The position numbers and the translations under genes were made by a program. Below are positions 1 through 9,236 of a stretch of DNA of 45,450 nt, in pieces; positions within the stretch are counted from its first letter, which is position 1, and each line of letters starts with the position of its first letter. Below the pieces are notes generated by a model. It did not search any database and had not been told where the DNA came from. It was given only the letters and a program-made list of their open reading frames with translations. This DNA is from Marinisporobacter balticus (lineage in GTDB: Bacteria > Bacillota > Clostridia > Peptostreptococcales > Thermotaleaceae). The stretch spans positions 1 through 45,450 of the forward strand of contig NZ_SLWV01000030.1 of assembly GCF_004345705.1 (NCBI RefSeq), read 5' to 3'.

Positions 1-2
1 TA

Positions 3-85
3 TTTAATCTGAGAACCGTTTGATTTTTTATCCTATTGTATACCCATTTAATCCGAGAATTTTTGCTACTTTAATTTGAGAATCG
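3..85. repeat. Three degenerate direct repeats at left edge
   Basis: A motif resembling TTTAATCTGAGAA occurs at about 3-15 (TTTAATCTGAGAA), 47-59 (TTTAATCCGAGAA) and 71-82 (TTAATTTGAGAA). Repeated short motifs like this are found at the ends of some insertion sequences, for example the IS21 family, so the window may begin just inside or beside a mobile element. No transposase is visible here, so this remains a guess. Confidence 0.35.
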
Positions 86-131
86 ACAATTAATATATTA
101 TATCGAATTACACGTTAACAAAATCTCAACA

Positions 132-168
132 AAAAACAACAATACTTGATTAGAGTATTGTTGTTTTT
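132..168 (-). terminator. Rho-independent terminator after response regulator gene
   Basis: A perfect 15-bp stem (132-146 with 154-168) and a 7-nt loop lie just beyond the stop codon of the response regulator. On the minus strand a run of Ts follows the stem. It could also stop transcription arriving from the left. Confidence 0.85.
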
Positions 169-178
169 CTATATTCTT

Positions 179-1225
179 TTAAATTTCTCCCATTATTTCT
201 TTATACTTTTGATTGATTCTATTAAATTCAATATCATTATTAGATTTTTTACAAGCCTCCATATATTGAATATATAGCTCTTCCTCATAATCATTTATGG
301 ATAATAACTTATTAAGTACTGCCATCATTTTGCTGTAATCATGATTCCTTTCATAATACCTTATGACATCTTTTGATAGTTGTATAAACTTTGTCTCAAT
401 TTGTAATCTTTTTCCATTGCTCCACAAATAATGATTGAACTCCATATAGCCACCTTTATACATTGATAAAACTTTATTATATTTATTGATACTTTGTTCA
501 TTAATCTTATTTATATCTTCCATATATCCAATAATCATCACTGCATCATCAATCATATTCTCATTTAAAATGCTATATGTTTTTTTGTCTATCCTTATAT
601 CAACATTATATTCTTTTAAATTTTTCTTTAAATAATACATACTTGTATATAATATTCTTTTTGCCTTTTCACTGTCTTTCTCACTCCAGATCCCTTCAAT
701 TATGATATCCGAACTTAATGCATTCCCCTTATTATGAATGAAAAATGCCATTAATTCTTCAACTTTTTTGGTTCTCCATTTTACTATTTCCCCTTGAGCA
801 TTTTTTATATAGAATTTTGACATAGTATAAACTTGAAATGAATTTTCTATAGGATTAATCTTACCCATTTTATTCCTAATCCTATCAATGACTCGCTCTA
901 ATCTTTCTCTTTTAATAGGTTTTAACAAATAATCAATGGCTTCTAATTCATAGGCTTCATATGCATATTGTTTATGTGCTGTTACAAAGACAATTTCTGT
1001 TTTGGGACTTATTTTCTTAATATTTTTAGCAATTTCTATTCCATTTTCATTAGGTGTTTCTATATCAACAAATGCAATATTAGGTTTATATTCTTCTACT
1101 CCTTTGATCAATTTCTCGCAGTCTAAATATTGTCCCAAAACTTTTGTTTTGTTAATCTTTCCTAGTTGAATATTAAATACATTCAATGCCAGATTTTCAT
1201 CATCAAATAATATGGCTGTTAACAT
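179..1225 (-). CDS. Response regulator, receiver plus winged-helix and BTAD-like output
   Basis: A 348-residue response regulator. The N-terminal receiver domain (about residues 1-120) has the acidic pair D8/D9, the phospho-acceptor D54 (in FVDIETPNENG) and the conserved Lys in LLKPIK near residue 102. A winged-helix DNA-binding segment (about 130-215) and a helical C-terminal region resembling bacterial transcriptional activator (BTAD/SARP-type) domains follow. The ATG is preceded by AGGAGA. It starts 3 bp after the stop of the upstream kinase gene, so the two form an operon and the kinase is its presumed partner. That kinase is broken, so this regulator may lack its normal input. The target genes are not evident. 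Confidence 0.85.
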   Translation of the reverse strand: MLTAILFDDENLALNVFNIQLGKINKTKVLGQYLDCEKLIKGVEEYKPNIAFVDIETPNENGIEIAKNIKKISPKTEIVFVTAHKQYAYEAYELEAIDYLLKPIKRERLERVIDRIRNKMGKINPIENSFQVYTMSKFYIKNAQGEIVKWRTKKVEELMAFFIHNKGNALSSDIIIEGIWSEKDSEKAKRILYTSMYYLKKNLKEYNVDIRIDKKTYSILNENMIDDAVMIIGYMEDINKINEQSINKYNKVLSMYKGGYMEFNHYLWSNGKRLQIETKFIQLSKDVIRYYERNHDYSKMMAVLNKLLSINDYEEELYIQYMEACKKSNNDIEFNRINQKYKEIMGEI

Positions 1226-1228
1226 GTT

Positions 1229-4200
1229 TTATTGTCTCCTAACTTTTATTACTATTTTTGTTCCTTTTAAATATTCGCTTATAATGTTGATATCTGTTCC
1301 ATACATTGCTTTCATTCTCTTTCTTACACTATTTATACCCAATCCTTTTATTTCTTGTGTTTCTTCTGCTAATATTTCCTTTAATTTTTTTTGTTTTATG
1401 CCCACACCATTATCTGCTACAATGATTTGATAAAAATCTTCTTTAAAACCACCTGTAATGGTTACTTTCCCACCTTTAGGTTTCTTTATAATACCGTGTC
1501 TTACTGCATTTTCTACTAAGGTTTGAATACTGAATGGTGGTATAACAATATTTTCTTCATTTCTAAAATCTATCTCATATTCTAATAAATCATCATATCT
1601 AATCTTTTCAATATATAAATATTCTTTTATTAATCGAATTTCTTTACTTAAAGGTATTGCATTTATATTGGCATCATAATCAAAAGTATGCCTCAAATAA
1701 TCTGAAAGATTAATAATAATATCTGCTGCCTTTTCTGAATCTTCATAGCAACATGCAACAATAGAATTCATTGTATTATATAGAAAACGAGGATTAACTT
1801 GCGCATGTAATAAAGCAATTTCGTTGTTTATGGATTTTTGTGAAATTTTCTTTAAGTTTACCAAAGTGTTGATCCTAGCTTTCAGTTCTTCTGATTCAAA
1901 AGGATTATTTAAAAAATCATTTGCTCCAGCTTCAAAACTTTTTGTCATACTATCTGTTTGTATTCTAGCTGTCATAATGATGATTGGTATTTCAGTCATC
2001 ATAAATCTTTCACGAATACGCTTTGTTACTTCATAACCTGATAGTTCAGGCATCATTAAATCTATAATTGCCACAAAGACATTTTTATTTTCAAATATTT
2101 CTTTTATTCCATCTTCAGCATTCATAAATCCTTTGATAGAATAACCTTCCCCTTTCAAAATGTTGGTTACCCCAAAAATATTCGAAAAATTATCATCTAT
2201 AATAACGATGGTTTCTTTCTTATTGCCCTTCATGCTAATTTTATTTTCTTTTTTCAAAGTTAAATTTTTTACAAAAGGATTATGCACTTCTTCTATCCTA
2301 TTTTCATTTATAATGTTAGGTATTTTTATTGTAAATGTAGATCCTTTATGAATTTCACTTTCTACATCAATTTCTCCTTCATGCACTTTTACAATCTGTT
2401 TTGAAATACTAAGCCCATTCCGCCGTATTTTTTTGTTATACTATATGTCCCCTGTTCAAAGGCATTAAAAATGATATCCAATTTATCATTTTGTATCCCT
2501 ATGCCAGTATCTTTTATACTGATCGTTACAATATTATCCTTTTCATAACCTGTAACAACAATATTTCCATTTAATGGTGTGAATTTTACTGCGTTACCAA
2601 CGATATTATAAATAACTTGTATCATTCTATATTTATCAGCATAAATCGATTTTAAAGACTCCTCTATATTATTCAAAATACTTATATTTTTGCTTTTAAT
2701 CATTGGTTCAAATTCTTTCAAAATATTATCAATGGTTTTTGAGAGATCAAAATGGCTTTTTATTAAAATAAATTTCCCTTCCCTTAACCTAGAATAATCT
2801 AGTATATCATTAATTAGATTTTTCAACCTTTCACCACTAGAAACAACTAAAGAAAGAGATTCCTTCTCATTGACGTTTAATTCAGTTTCCCTTTGTTCTA
2901 ATAAAGATTTTGTAATCGTTATAATGCTATTAAGGGGTGTTCTTAACTCATGAGAAGTATTGGTTAAAAATTCATCTTTTATTTTATCCATCTCTAGTAA
3001 TTCATTAGACAGTTCTTTAATTTCTTTATAAGATTTTTCATATCTCCTACCAATACTCACTGCATAACATAATATATAAATACTTAATCCTATCGGTGAA
3101 ATAACACCGCTTGTTTTTGTTATACCCCCATTAAAATATAAAGCGTCATAAATAATGGATACTACTAATGCAATTGTTCCTAAAGCAAGAGAAATACCAT
3201 ATTCTTTTCCCTTAATGATTACTTTAGATATAACATAAAGTCCATATGTGAATTCCAAAATAGCTATAAAGTTTGCAATATTAATAATCTTACCAATAAA
3301 ATGAATAGGTAGAAATATATTTACACTCATAAATAATATAGCTTTCATTATAGTAATTTTTTTTATTTTTAAAAAGCATTCTTCCTCGAACAAATGACAT
3401 AACATAAAAATATAGAAACTTGTTCCACATATAGGCAATGTATAAAACAAAGCATTATATACTTTAAACGGAATATGAGGGAAAATAGTCCTTATTAGCA
3501 TCCCGTTATTTGATATTGTATACAATATACTTAATATAGAAACCATAATAATATATAATTCTGCCCTAATACTTTCTTTATTTGAAAGCCATATTAAACC
3601 AAAATATAATATGACTATAGTTAATGCTCCTAATACAAAAAAATCTCTATATAAATTATAATTATTTCTTTTTTCTACTTCTATTTTATCTCCTATTATA
3701 ATCGGCTTAAAGAAACCACCTAATGTGAAATTATAATTACATGTATGTATAATGATTTCGATTTCCTTGCTTAATTAAAAATGATACAGCTGCGTTTTAT
3801 ATTCTTGTATAGTATTTTCTTTATTTGTCCCTGGATTGCCTACAGAAAAAGCTTCTTCTCCATTTACATAAACTCTATAAGCCTCAGCGGGCGCAGAGGA
3901 AAAGAGCATACCTACTTCTTTTGATAACATCTCACTTTTTATGATTAATCTATATGTACCATATCCATTAGAATTTAAAGTCTTATTATGATATTTCATA
4001 CCTTCCCATGACCCTGGAAATTGTAATAAAATTTTATTTTCACCTTGGTTATGAATAAAATCTTTGGGATAATAAAAATTATTAGGATAAAATTCCCATT
4101 CTCCATTTAGCATGATTAACTTCTTTTGTTCTAATATATCTTCACCTACATTAATTGCTCCTTTTATTGCTTGTTTTCTAACTATATTGGAATCAGTACT

Positions 4201-4293
4201 GTTTAATTCAACCAAGGTATATATCCCCATAACATTCAAAAATATTGTTACAAAAAAAAGTAACCATATTAAAAACTTTTTCCTATTTTTCAT
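1229..4293 (-). pseudogene. Hybrid sensor histidine kinase (7TM-DISM type), disrupted by stop and frameshift
   Basis: The reading frame of one large membrane hybrid kinase is broken into three pieces. Piece 1 (4293-3775) has a signal anchor and a jelly-roll ectodomain, and ends in an in-frame TAA at 3775-3777. The same frame continues past this stop (LSKEIEIIIHTC...) through several membrane helices into HisKA (SHELRTPLNSI) and an ATPase domain, until a frameshift near 2409-2415 turns the expected GLxISKQIVKVHEGE into GLVFQNRL-stop. The other frame resumes with ISKQIVKVHEGEIDV, a receiver domain (IIDLMMPELSG) and a LytS-type second kinase. Key residues are also altered: the receiver Lys is Asn (DFLNNPF) and the second kinase has NPRFLYN where NPHFLYN is usual (codon 1787-1789). 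The full product would be about 1020 residues. Sequencing error could explain one lesion but hardly all of them. Confidence 0.85.
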
Positions 4294-4397
4294 TAGTAGC
4301 CCCCCTTAATTTAGATAAGGTGCCTGTTAATAACCTTGTATTTCCGCTTTGAATGACATGGTATATGCCACCAGTCACTTCAATTATACTTTCATTA
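4283..4397 (-). pseudogene. Possible fragment of a Y1/RAYT-like transposase
   Basis: One minus-strand frame between the kinase and the ProRS-like gene encodes EVTGGIYHVIQSGNTRLL. This resembles the N-terminal GIYHVIxRGNNR signature of REP-associated tyrosine transposases (HUH/Y1 family). Only about 38 codons are open, with no start or ribosome binding site, and the frame ends inside the start of the kinase gene. It is probably a relic, but the match is short and could be chance. Confidence 0.35.
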
Positions 4398-4430
4398 CGC
4401 GAAATGCAAAAATATGTTTAAGTAACAGTT

Positions 4431-4459
4431 AAACTCCTTGATTATTCCTCAAGGAGTTT
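4431..4459 (-). terminator. Hairpin terminator after ProRS-like gene
   Basis: A perfect 11-bp stem (AAACTCCTTGA with TCAAGGAGTTT) and a 7-nt loop sit about 70 bp after the stop codon of the ProRS-like gene. The T-tract is modest on both strands. Confidence 0.6.
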
Positions 4460-4526
4460 ATTCATTAATTTCTTAAGCTATTCTACATCTAATGAACATT
4501 CATACACTTCACCTTATATTTGCTTT

Positions 4527-6098
4527 TTAAAACAAATCTACTACATTCCCAATTGCTTCATCATAAGTTATTTCTTGCTTTTCTTCTTGATCTCTTAACT
4601 TAAACTCTACAATACCTTCTGCTGCTCTTTTACCTACCGTAATGCTTACAGGAATCCCTAAAAGATCTGCATCTTTAAACTTAGCTCCTGCTCTTTCATT
4701 TCTATCATCTAACAACACTTCAATATCCGCATCCAATAATGTTTTATATATTTTTTCTCCTAAAAGAACTTGTTCTTCCTTCTTGGCATTCACGATTGTC
4801 ACGATCGTATGAAAAGGTGCAACACGCATTGGCCATATGATTCCACTTTCATCATGATGTGCATCTGCAATGCCAGATAATACTTTTGTAATATCTAGTG
4901 TATATTTACCCATAAATACAGGTTGTTCTTTTCCAAACGCATCAATAAATGTAGCCCCTATTTTTTGGCTGTAATCTGTTTTTAGCTTTTTTATTTCTCC
5001 CAGATGGTTGGCTCTTTCAATGGATATATGCCCGTTGCAGTTTGGGCATTTGTCTCCTTCTTTTATGGTTTTTATATCTAGGATATAATCAGCCTTAAAA
5101 TCTCTTTCATAGTTTACGTTTTTAATATGATAATCTGTTTTATTGCCACCAGCAATCGCATTTTTCATTTGTACAACTTCATCATCTACAACGATAGTAA
5201 CATCTTTTATCCCAATCGGACCTGCAAAACCTGTTTTTGCCCCTGTAATACGTTCCACATCTTCAGCCTCTGCAAAGGTTAATGTCATCGGTTCTAAATT
5301 TAGCCCATCTTCTAGTTTTGTTAGATTTAAATCTCGATCGCCTCGAATAAATGCAGCGACAAATTGATCCTCTCCTTTTAGTAACAAGCATTTCATCAAT
5401 CGCTCTTCTGCCACATCTAAAAATTGATTGAGTTCTTCAATCGTTTTTACATTTGGCGTATAAACTTCTTCTAATGGGAACATTCCCGCATCCTGCTTCG
5501 GTAGATCTACAATAGATCTCGCACGCTTTCTAGTTGCTTTATAACCACACTCTTTACATAAAGCGATTTCTTCCTTGCCTTCATCTGAAAATCCTACAAA
5601 TTTACCGGATAGGATTTCTTCTGCATTGTGGATATCTTTCACTTGTACTGTAGGTAATCCACATTTTTCAAAGATCTCTGTATAAATTGTGTGTAAATCT
5701 TCAAAGTGTTGATTTAGACCTTCTAGATCTTTATCAAAAGTAGCGATAGAAAAATGAATGCTCCCCTTTTTATTCTCTAGATTTCGACACCCTGTTTGCA
5801 CTTGATAAAATCCAAAAGGCAGCTGCTTGTACGACTTTAAGTCTTTTTTTACAAGTTGTGTATATATTTCTTCACTTGCTGGTGAAAGCATGGTAAATTC
5901 TTGTATCCCTGCTTCATCAAATACTTTTTTCGCTATTTTATTTATTTTCTCAATAACCCTATTTCCTAATGGTAAATACGCATAGCTCCCGCCAACTTTC
6001 CGCATCATACTCCCTCTGATGAGCAGCTTTTCAGAAGTCTTTTCAATTTCTGAAGAGACTTCCTTTAACGTATGTAAATAAATTTTTGAGGCTCTCAT
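4527..6098 (-). CDS. Divergent prolyl-tRNA synthetase-like protein, catalytic motifs degenerate
   Basis: A 523-residue homologue of bacterial-type ProRS, which is usually about 570 residues. The motif 1 region (YAYLPLGNRVIEKI), the YbaK-like editing insertion (about residues 160-330) and the C-terminal anticodon-binding domain (IIWPMRVAPFHTIV onward) are recognisable. About 35-40 residues between motif 1 and the THEE-type loop are missing. The motif 2 FRDE...RFGLMRGREF is replaced by GCRNLENKKGSIHF, and the motif 3 GIGxxR is replaced by TLDITKVLSG. ATP and proline activation may therefore be lost, leaving a possible editing or tRNA-binding role; this is inference. It starts at an ATG behind GGGAGGAG and lies just downstream of a complete archaeal-type proS. 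Database annotation would probably read proline-tRNA ligase. Confidence 0.8.
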   Translation of the reverse strand: MRASKIYLHTLKEVSSEIEKTSEKLLIRGSMMRKVGGSYAYLPLGNRVIEKINKIAKKVFDEAGIQEFTMLSPASEEIYTQLVKKDLKSYKQLPFGFYQVQTGCRNLENKKGSIHFSIATFDKDLEGLNQHFEDLHTIYTEIFEKCGLPTVQVKDIHNAEEILSGKFVGFSDEGKEEIALCKECGYKATRKRARSIVDLPKQDAGMFPLEEVYTPNVKTIEELNQFLDVAEERLMKCLLLKGEDQFVAAFIRGDRDLNLTKLEDGLNLEPMTLTFAEAEDVERITGAKTGFAGPIGIKDVTIVVDDEVVQMKNAIAGGNKTDYHIKNVNYERDFKADYILDIKTIKEGDKCPNCNGHISIERANHLGEIKKLKTDYSQKIGATFIDAFGKEQPVFMGKYTLDITKVLSGIADAHHDESGIIWPMRVAPFHTIVTIVNAKKEEQVLLGEKIYKTLLDADIEVLLDDRNERAGAKFKDADLLGIPVSITVGKRAAEGIVEFKLRDQEEKQEITYDEAIGNVVDLF

Positions 6099-6142
6099 AA
6101 TATAATCTCCTCCCTTGTAAATTGCTATTTTTTATAAAGAAA

Positions 6143-6164
6143 GGCGGTTATGATCATAACCACC
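6143..6164 (-). terminator. Terminator hairpin between the two ProRS genes
   Basis: A 22-nt near-perfect palindrome (GGCGGTTATGATCATAACCACC on the plus strand would exceed reporting length; arms are 6143-6153 and 6154-6164) is followed on the minus strand by TTTCTTTAT. It lies 12 bp after the stop of proS and would limit read-through into the ProRS-like gene. Confidence 0.6.
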
Positions 6165-6175
6165 CTAGATCTCTT

Positions 6176-7618
6176 TTAGTATGCTCTTGCTACATAGATC
6201 ATATGTTTTGCTTCTTTTCCACAGAAATGACACTTATCCCCTAAATCCTCTTGTTCAAATGGAATACATCTTATAGATGCGCCTGTTTCTGCCTTTACAT
6301 GTTCCTCGCAATTACGTTCTCCACACCACATAGCCTTTGCAAAGCCAGGTCTTTCTTCTTGGTTTTTTTTCAATTCTTCTAAGCTTGTTACATAATATGT
6401 TTTTTCATCTCTATACTTACGTGCTTTTTCAAGCATATTGTCATGAATATCATCTAAAAGCTTCTTTACTGTTTCTTTTAATCCATCCATTGAAACAGCC
6501 CACTTCTCTAATGTATCTCTTCTAAAGATCATTACTTGATTCTTTTCAATATCCCTAGGTCCTACTTCTATACGAATTGGCACACCTTTCATTTCCCATT
6601 CATTGAATTTCCAACCCGGTGAGTAGTTTTCATTATCATCAATCTTTATTCTAATCTCTCCTCCAAGTACTTTCTTTAATTCATAAGCTTTGTCTAAAAC
6701 GCCTTCTTTATGCTGTGCAATAGGAACTATTACAACTTGTGTTTGCGCTACTCTTGGCGGAAGCACTAACCCCCTATTATCTCCATGAACCATGATAATT
6801 CCACCAATTAATCTTGTAGATACACCCCATGATGTATGATATGGATTTTCTATTTCTCCATTTCTTCCTAAAAAAGTAATCTCAAAGGCTTTTGTAAAAT
6901 GTTGCCCTAGGTTATGAGATGTTCCTGCTTGTAGTGCTTTTCCATCATGCATTAATGCTTCCATTGTGTAGGTTGCATGTGCACCTGCAAACTTCTCCTT
7001 TTCGCTCTTTTGTCCTGTTACAACAGGTATTGCCAATAGTTCTTCTGCTGTTTGTTTATAAATGTCAAGCATTTGTAATGTTTCTGCTTGGGCATCTTCA
7101 TACGTTTCATGTAGTGTGTGTCCTTCTTGCCATAAGAATTCTGATGTTCTTAAGAAAGGTCTCGTAGATTTTTCCCATCTTACAACACTACACCATTGAT
7201 TATAAAGGTACGGTAATTCTCTATATGAATTTAACCATTTTGAATACATAGAACAAATAATGGTTTCTGATGTAGGTCGTACACATAGTCTTTCAGCAAG
7301 TTCTTCGTCTCCTCCATGGGTTACCCACGCTACCTCTGGTGCAAATCCTTCAACGTGCTCCGCTTCTTTTTTCAATAAACTCTCTGGGATAAGTAATGGA
7401 AAATATAAGTTTTGGTGTCCTGTGTCTTTAAATTTTTGATCCATATATTTTTGGATATTTTCCCAGATTGCATAGCCATATGGTTTGATTACCATAAATC
7501 CTTTTACTGGTGAATAATCTACCATATCTGTTTTTAAAATAACATCTGTATACCATTGTGGAAAATCAACCTCCATAGGTGTAATATCCTCAACAAATTG
7601 TTTCTCTTTCTTTGCCAT
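6176..7618 (-). CDS. proS: Prolyl-tRNA synthetase, archaeal/eukaryotic type
   Basis: A 480-residue class II synthetase that charges tRNA-Pro with proline. Motif 2 is intact (VVRWEKSTRPFLRTSEFLWQEGH), as is motif 3 (GVSTRLIGGIIMVHGD). The anticodon-binding domain follows, then the C-terminal zinc-binding domain typical of this type (Cys pairs in CGERNCEEH and CHFCGKEAKH) and the terminal ARAY. There is no YbaK editing insertion. It starts at an ATG after GAGAGGAG, downstream of a T-box leader with a proline specifier. With intact motifs it is the likely working ProRS of the cell, while the neighbouring copy looks catalytically degenerate. Confidence 0.97.
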   Translation of the reverse strand: MAKKEKQFVEDITPMEVDFPQWYTDVILKTDMVDYSPVKGFMVIKPYGYAIWENIQKYMDQKFKDTGHQNLYFPLLIPESLLKKEAEHVEGFAPEVAWVTHGGDEELAERLCVRPTSETIICSMYSKWLNSYRELPYLYNQWCSVVRWEKSTRPFLRTSEFLWQEGHTLHETYEDAQAETLQMLDIYKQTAEELLAIPVVTGQKSEKEKFAGAHATYTMEALMHDGKALQAGTSHNLGQHFTKAFEITFLGRNGEIENPYHTSWGVSTRLIGGIIMVHGDNRGLVLPPRVAQTQVVIVPIAQHKEGVLDKAYELKKVLGGEIRIKIDDNENYSPGWKFNEWEMKGVPIRIEVGPRDIEKNQVMIFRRDTLEKWAVSMDGLKETVKKLLDDIHDNMLEKARKYRDEKTYYVTSLEELKKNQEERPGFAKAMWCGERNCEEHVKAETGASIRCIPFEQEDLGDKCHFCGKEAKHMIYVARAY

Positions 7619-7660
7619 ATAAATGCTCCTCTCTTTATATACTATTTCTTTTTTTTCAAA

Positions 7661-7900
7661 TAAAAAAACCCTTCGTCATCATATAGAGACGAAAGGTAAA
7701 TTTTTCCGCGGTACCACTCTAGTTAACTCAAAACGAGTTCACTTAGCCTAGTTATAACGGTCTAGCACCGTAAAGACTTACTGTTTTTCAGTCTTTCACT
7801 CCAGGGTGGGTTCGAAAAGTAATCTCTTACAAAGTTTCTCAGCCTATGAACTTTGCTCTCTGAAAGGATAATCCATTCTACTATTCCCTATCAACGTAAC
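7661..7900 (-). promoter_or_regulatory. T-box riboswitch (tRNA-Pro) of proS
   Basis: The leader RNA carries the T-box sequence AGAGTGGTACCGCGG (7704-7720), a Stem I with AGAGAG near 7855-7862 and the specifier context GAA-CCC-ACC (CCC, proline, at 7808-7810). It ends in a terminator, with arms CCTTTCGTC (7688-7696) and GACGAAGGG (7669-7677) and a T run at 7662-7668. Uncharged tRNA-Pro is expected to stabilise the antiterminator and permit proS transcription. Confidence 0.95.
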
Positions 7901-7952
7901 TTACTATTTTTAATTAAACTTAAATATATATTACCCAATTCAATCTTATTTG

Positions 7953-8429
7953 TCAATATAATCTTTCGATACTTACAATGGCTTGGGCTGCAATCCCTTC
8001 TCCACTACCTGTAAAACCTAATCCTTCGGTAGTCGTTGCTTTTACATTTATAAAATCAACGTCTACACCTAATGTATCGGCTATATTCTTTCTCATTTTC
8101 TCTATATGAGGTGCCATCTTCGGCTTTTGAGCAATAATTGTTGCATCTACATTGTTTACTTTATACCCACTTTTATTAATCATATTGTTCACTTCTGACA
8201 ATAATTTTATACTAGATGCCCCTTTAAATTTTTCATCTGTATCTGGAAAGTGCTTGCCAATATCGCCAAGTGCTGCAGCACCAAGTACTGCATCCTTTAT
8301 AGCATGCAGTAATACATCTGCATCAGAATGTCCTAATAGACCTTTTTCATAAGGAATTGTAATACCACCAAGAATTAATTTTCTTCCTTCAACTAATTTA
8401 TGTACATCATATCCCATGCCAACACGCAT
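7953..8429 (-). CDS. ispF: 2-C-methyl-D-erythritol 2,4-cyclodiphosphate synthase
   Basis: A 158-residue enzyme of the non-mevalonate (MEP) isoprenoid pathway that converts CDP-methylerythritol 2-phosphate to the cyclic diphosphate. The signature starts MRVGMGYDVHKL, with metal ligands in YDVH and LLGHSDADVLLH; further conserved parts are DIGKHFPDTD and the C-terminal TTTEGLGFTGSGEGIAAQA. Length is normal for the family. A strong GGGAGGG precedes the ATG. It follows ispD by 14 bp and acts two steps after it. Confidence 0.97.
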   Translation of the reverse strand: MRVGMGYDVHKLVEGRKLILGGITIPYEKGLLGHSDADVLLHAIKDAVLGAAALGDIGKHFPDTDEKFKGASSIKLLSEVNNMINKSGYKVNNVDATIIAQKPKMAPHIEKMRKNIADTLGVDVDFINVKATTTEGLGFTGSGEGIAAQAIVSIERLY

Positions 8430-8443
8430 GTTTCATCCCTCCC

Positions 8444-9157
8444 TTACCTGTCATCAAGCTTTCTATTTTTTAAAATTGCTTCTCCTATATATATGTCTTC
8501 CGGGGTAGTGATCTTGATATTGTCATAACTCCCCATAATCATCTTTACCTTTTGACCCATTCTTTCTACCAAAACTGTATCATCTGTACCTATGTATCCA
8601 TCCTCTATGGCCCTTTTATGGCTTTGTAGCAATAACTGATAATCAAACGTCTGAGGTGTTTGTATAGCCCAAAGAAATTTTCTATTAGGGGTATTCATAA
8701 TATTTTTTCCTTCATCTACTATTTTAATTGTATCTTTTACAGGAACCCCTATGCCTACTGCTTTATGTTTTATGGCTTCATCTATACTCTCTAAAATTTG
8801 TTTCTCTCTTATAAAGGGTCTTGCCCCATCATGAATCACAACAATATGACATTTTTCATCTACTTCCTTCAATCCATTAAATATAGATTCTTGTCGCTCA
8901 GATCCTCCTGTTATGACTTTTTCCACTTTATCATATCCATAATATTTTATGACCTTTTCTTTACAATATGTCACTTCATTCTCATGTGTTACCACAATAA
9001 TTTCATCTATGGATGTACATTTTTCAAAAATTTCAAGGGTATGTGCAAGTATAGGTTTATCATGAAGATTTAAGTACTGTTTATTAATCTTACGCTGCAT
9101 TCTTTTTCCTTGCCCTGCAGCTGCAATAATAGCCGAAATAAATTTTCCTTCTCTCAT
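8444..9157 (-). CDS. ispD: 2-C-methyl-D-erythritol 4-phosphate cytidylyltransferase
   Basis: MEP-pathway enzyme that joins CTP and methylerythritol 4-phosphate. Conserved parts are the nucleotide-binding loop AAAGQGKRMQRKINKQYL, VVIHDGARPF, TPQTFDYQLL and the C-terminal KITTPEDI. The frame is open to 9208, but the ATG at 9157 is chosen because ATAGGAGTG lies just before it and the extra 17 residues look like read-through of the preceding terminator region. The product is 237 residues. It is cotranscribed with ispF. Confidence 0.95.
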   Translation of the reverse strand: MREGKFISAIIAAAGQGKRMQRKINKQYLNLHDKPILAHTLEIFEKCTSIDEIIVVTHENEVTYCKEKVIKYYGYDKVEKVITGGSERQESIFNGLKEVDEKCHIVVIHDGARPFIREKQILESIDEAIKHKAVGIGVPVKDTIKIVDEGKNIMNTPNRKFLWAIQTPQTFDYQLLLQSHKRAIEDGYIGTDDTVLVERMGQKVKMIMGSYDNIKITTPEDIYIGEAILKNRKLDDR

Positions 9158-9193
9158 ATTTTTCACTCCTATTGTATGAACAGATAAGAAAAA

Positions 9194-9218
9194 AACAAAA
9201 CCCAGCATAAGCTGGGTA
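9194..9218 (-). terminator. Terminator after the PIN/TRAM gene
   Basis: The arms ACCCAGC and GCTGGGT, separated by 4 nt, are followed on the minus strand by TTTGTTTTTTTC. The hairpin lies between the YacL-like gene and ispD. Confidence 0.85.
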
Positions 9219-9236
9219 TAATTTTATTATAAAGGA

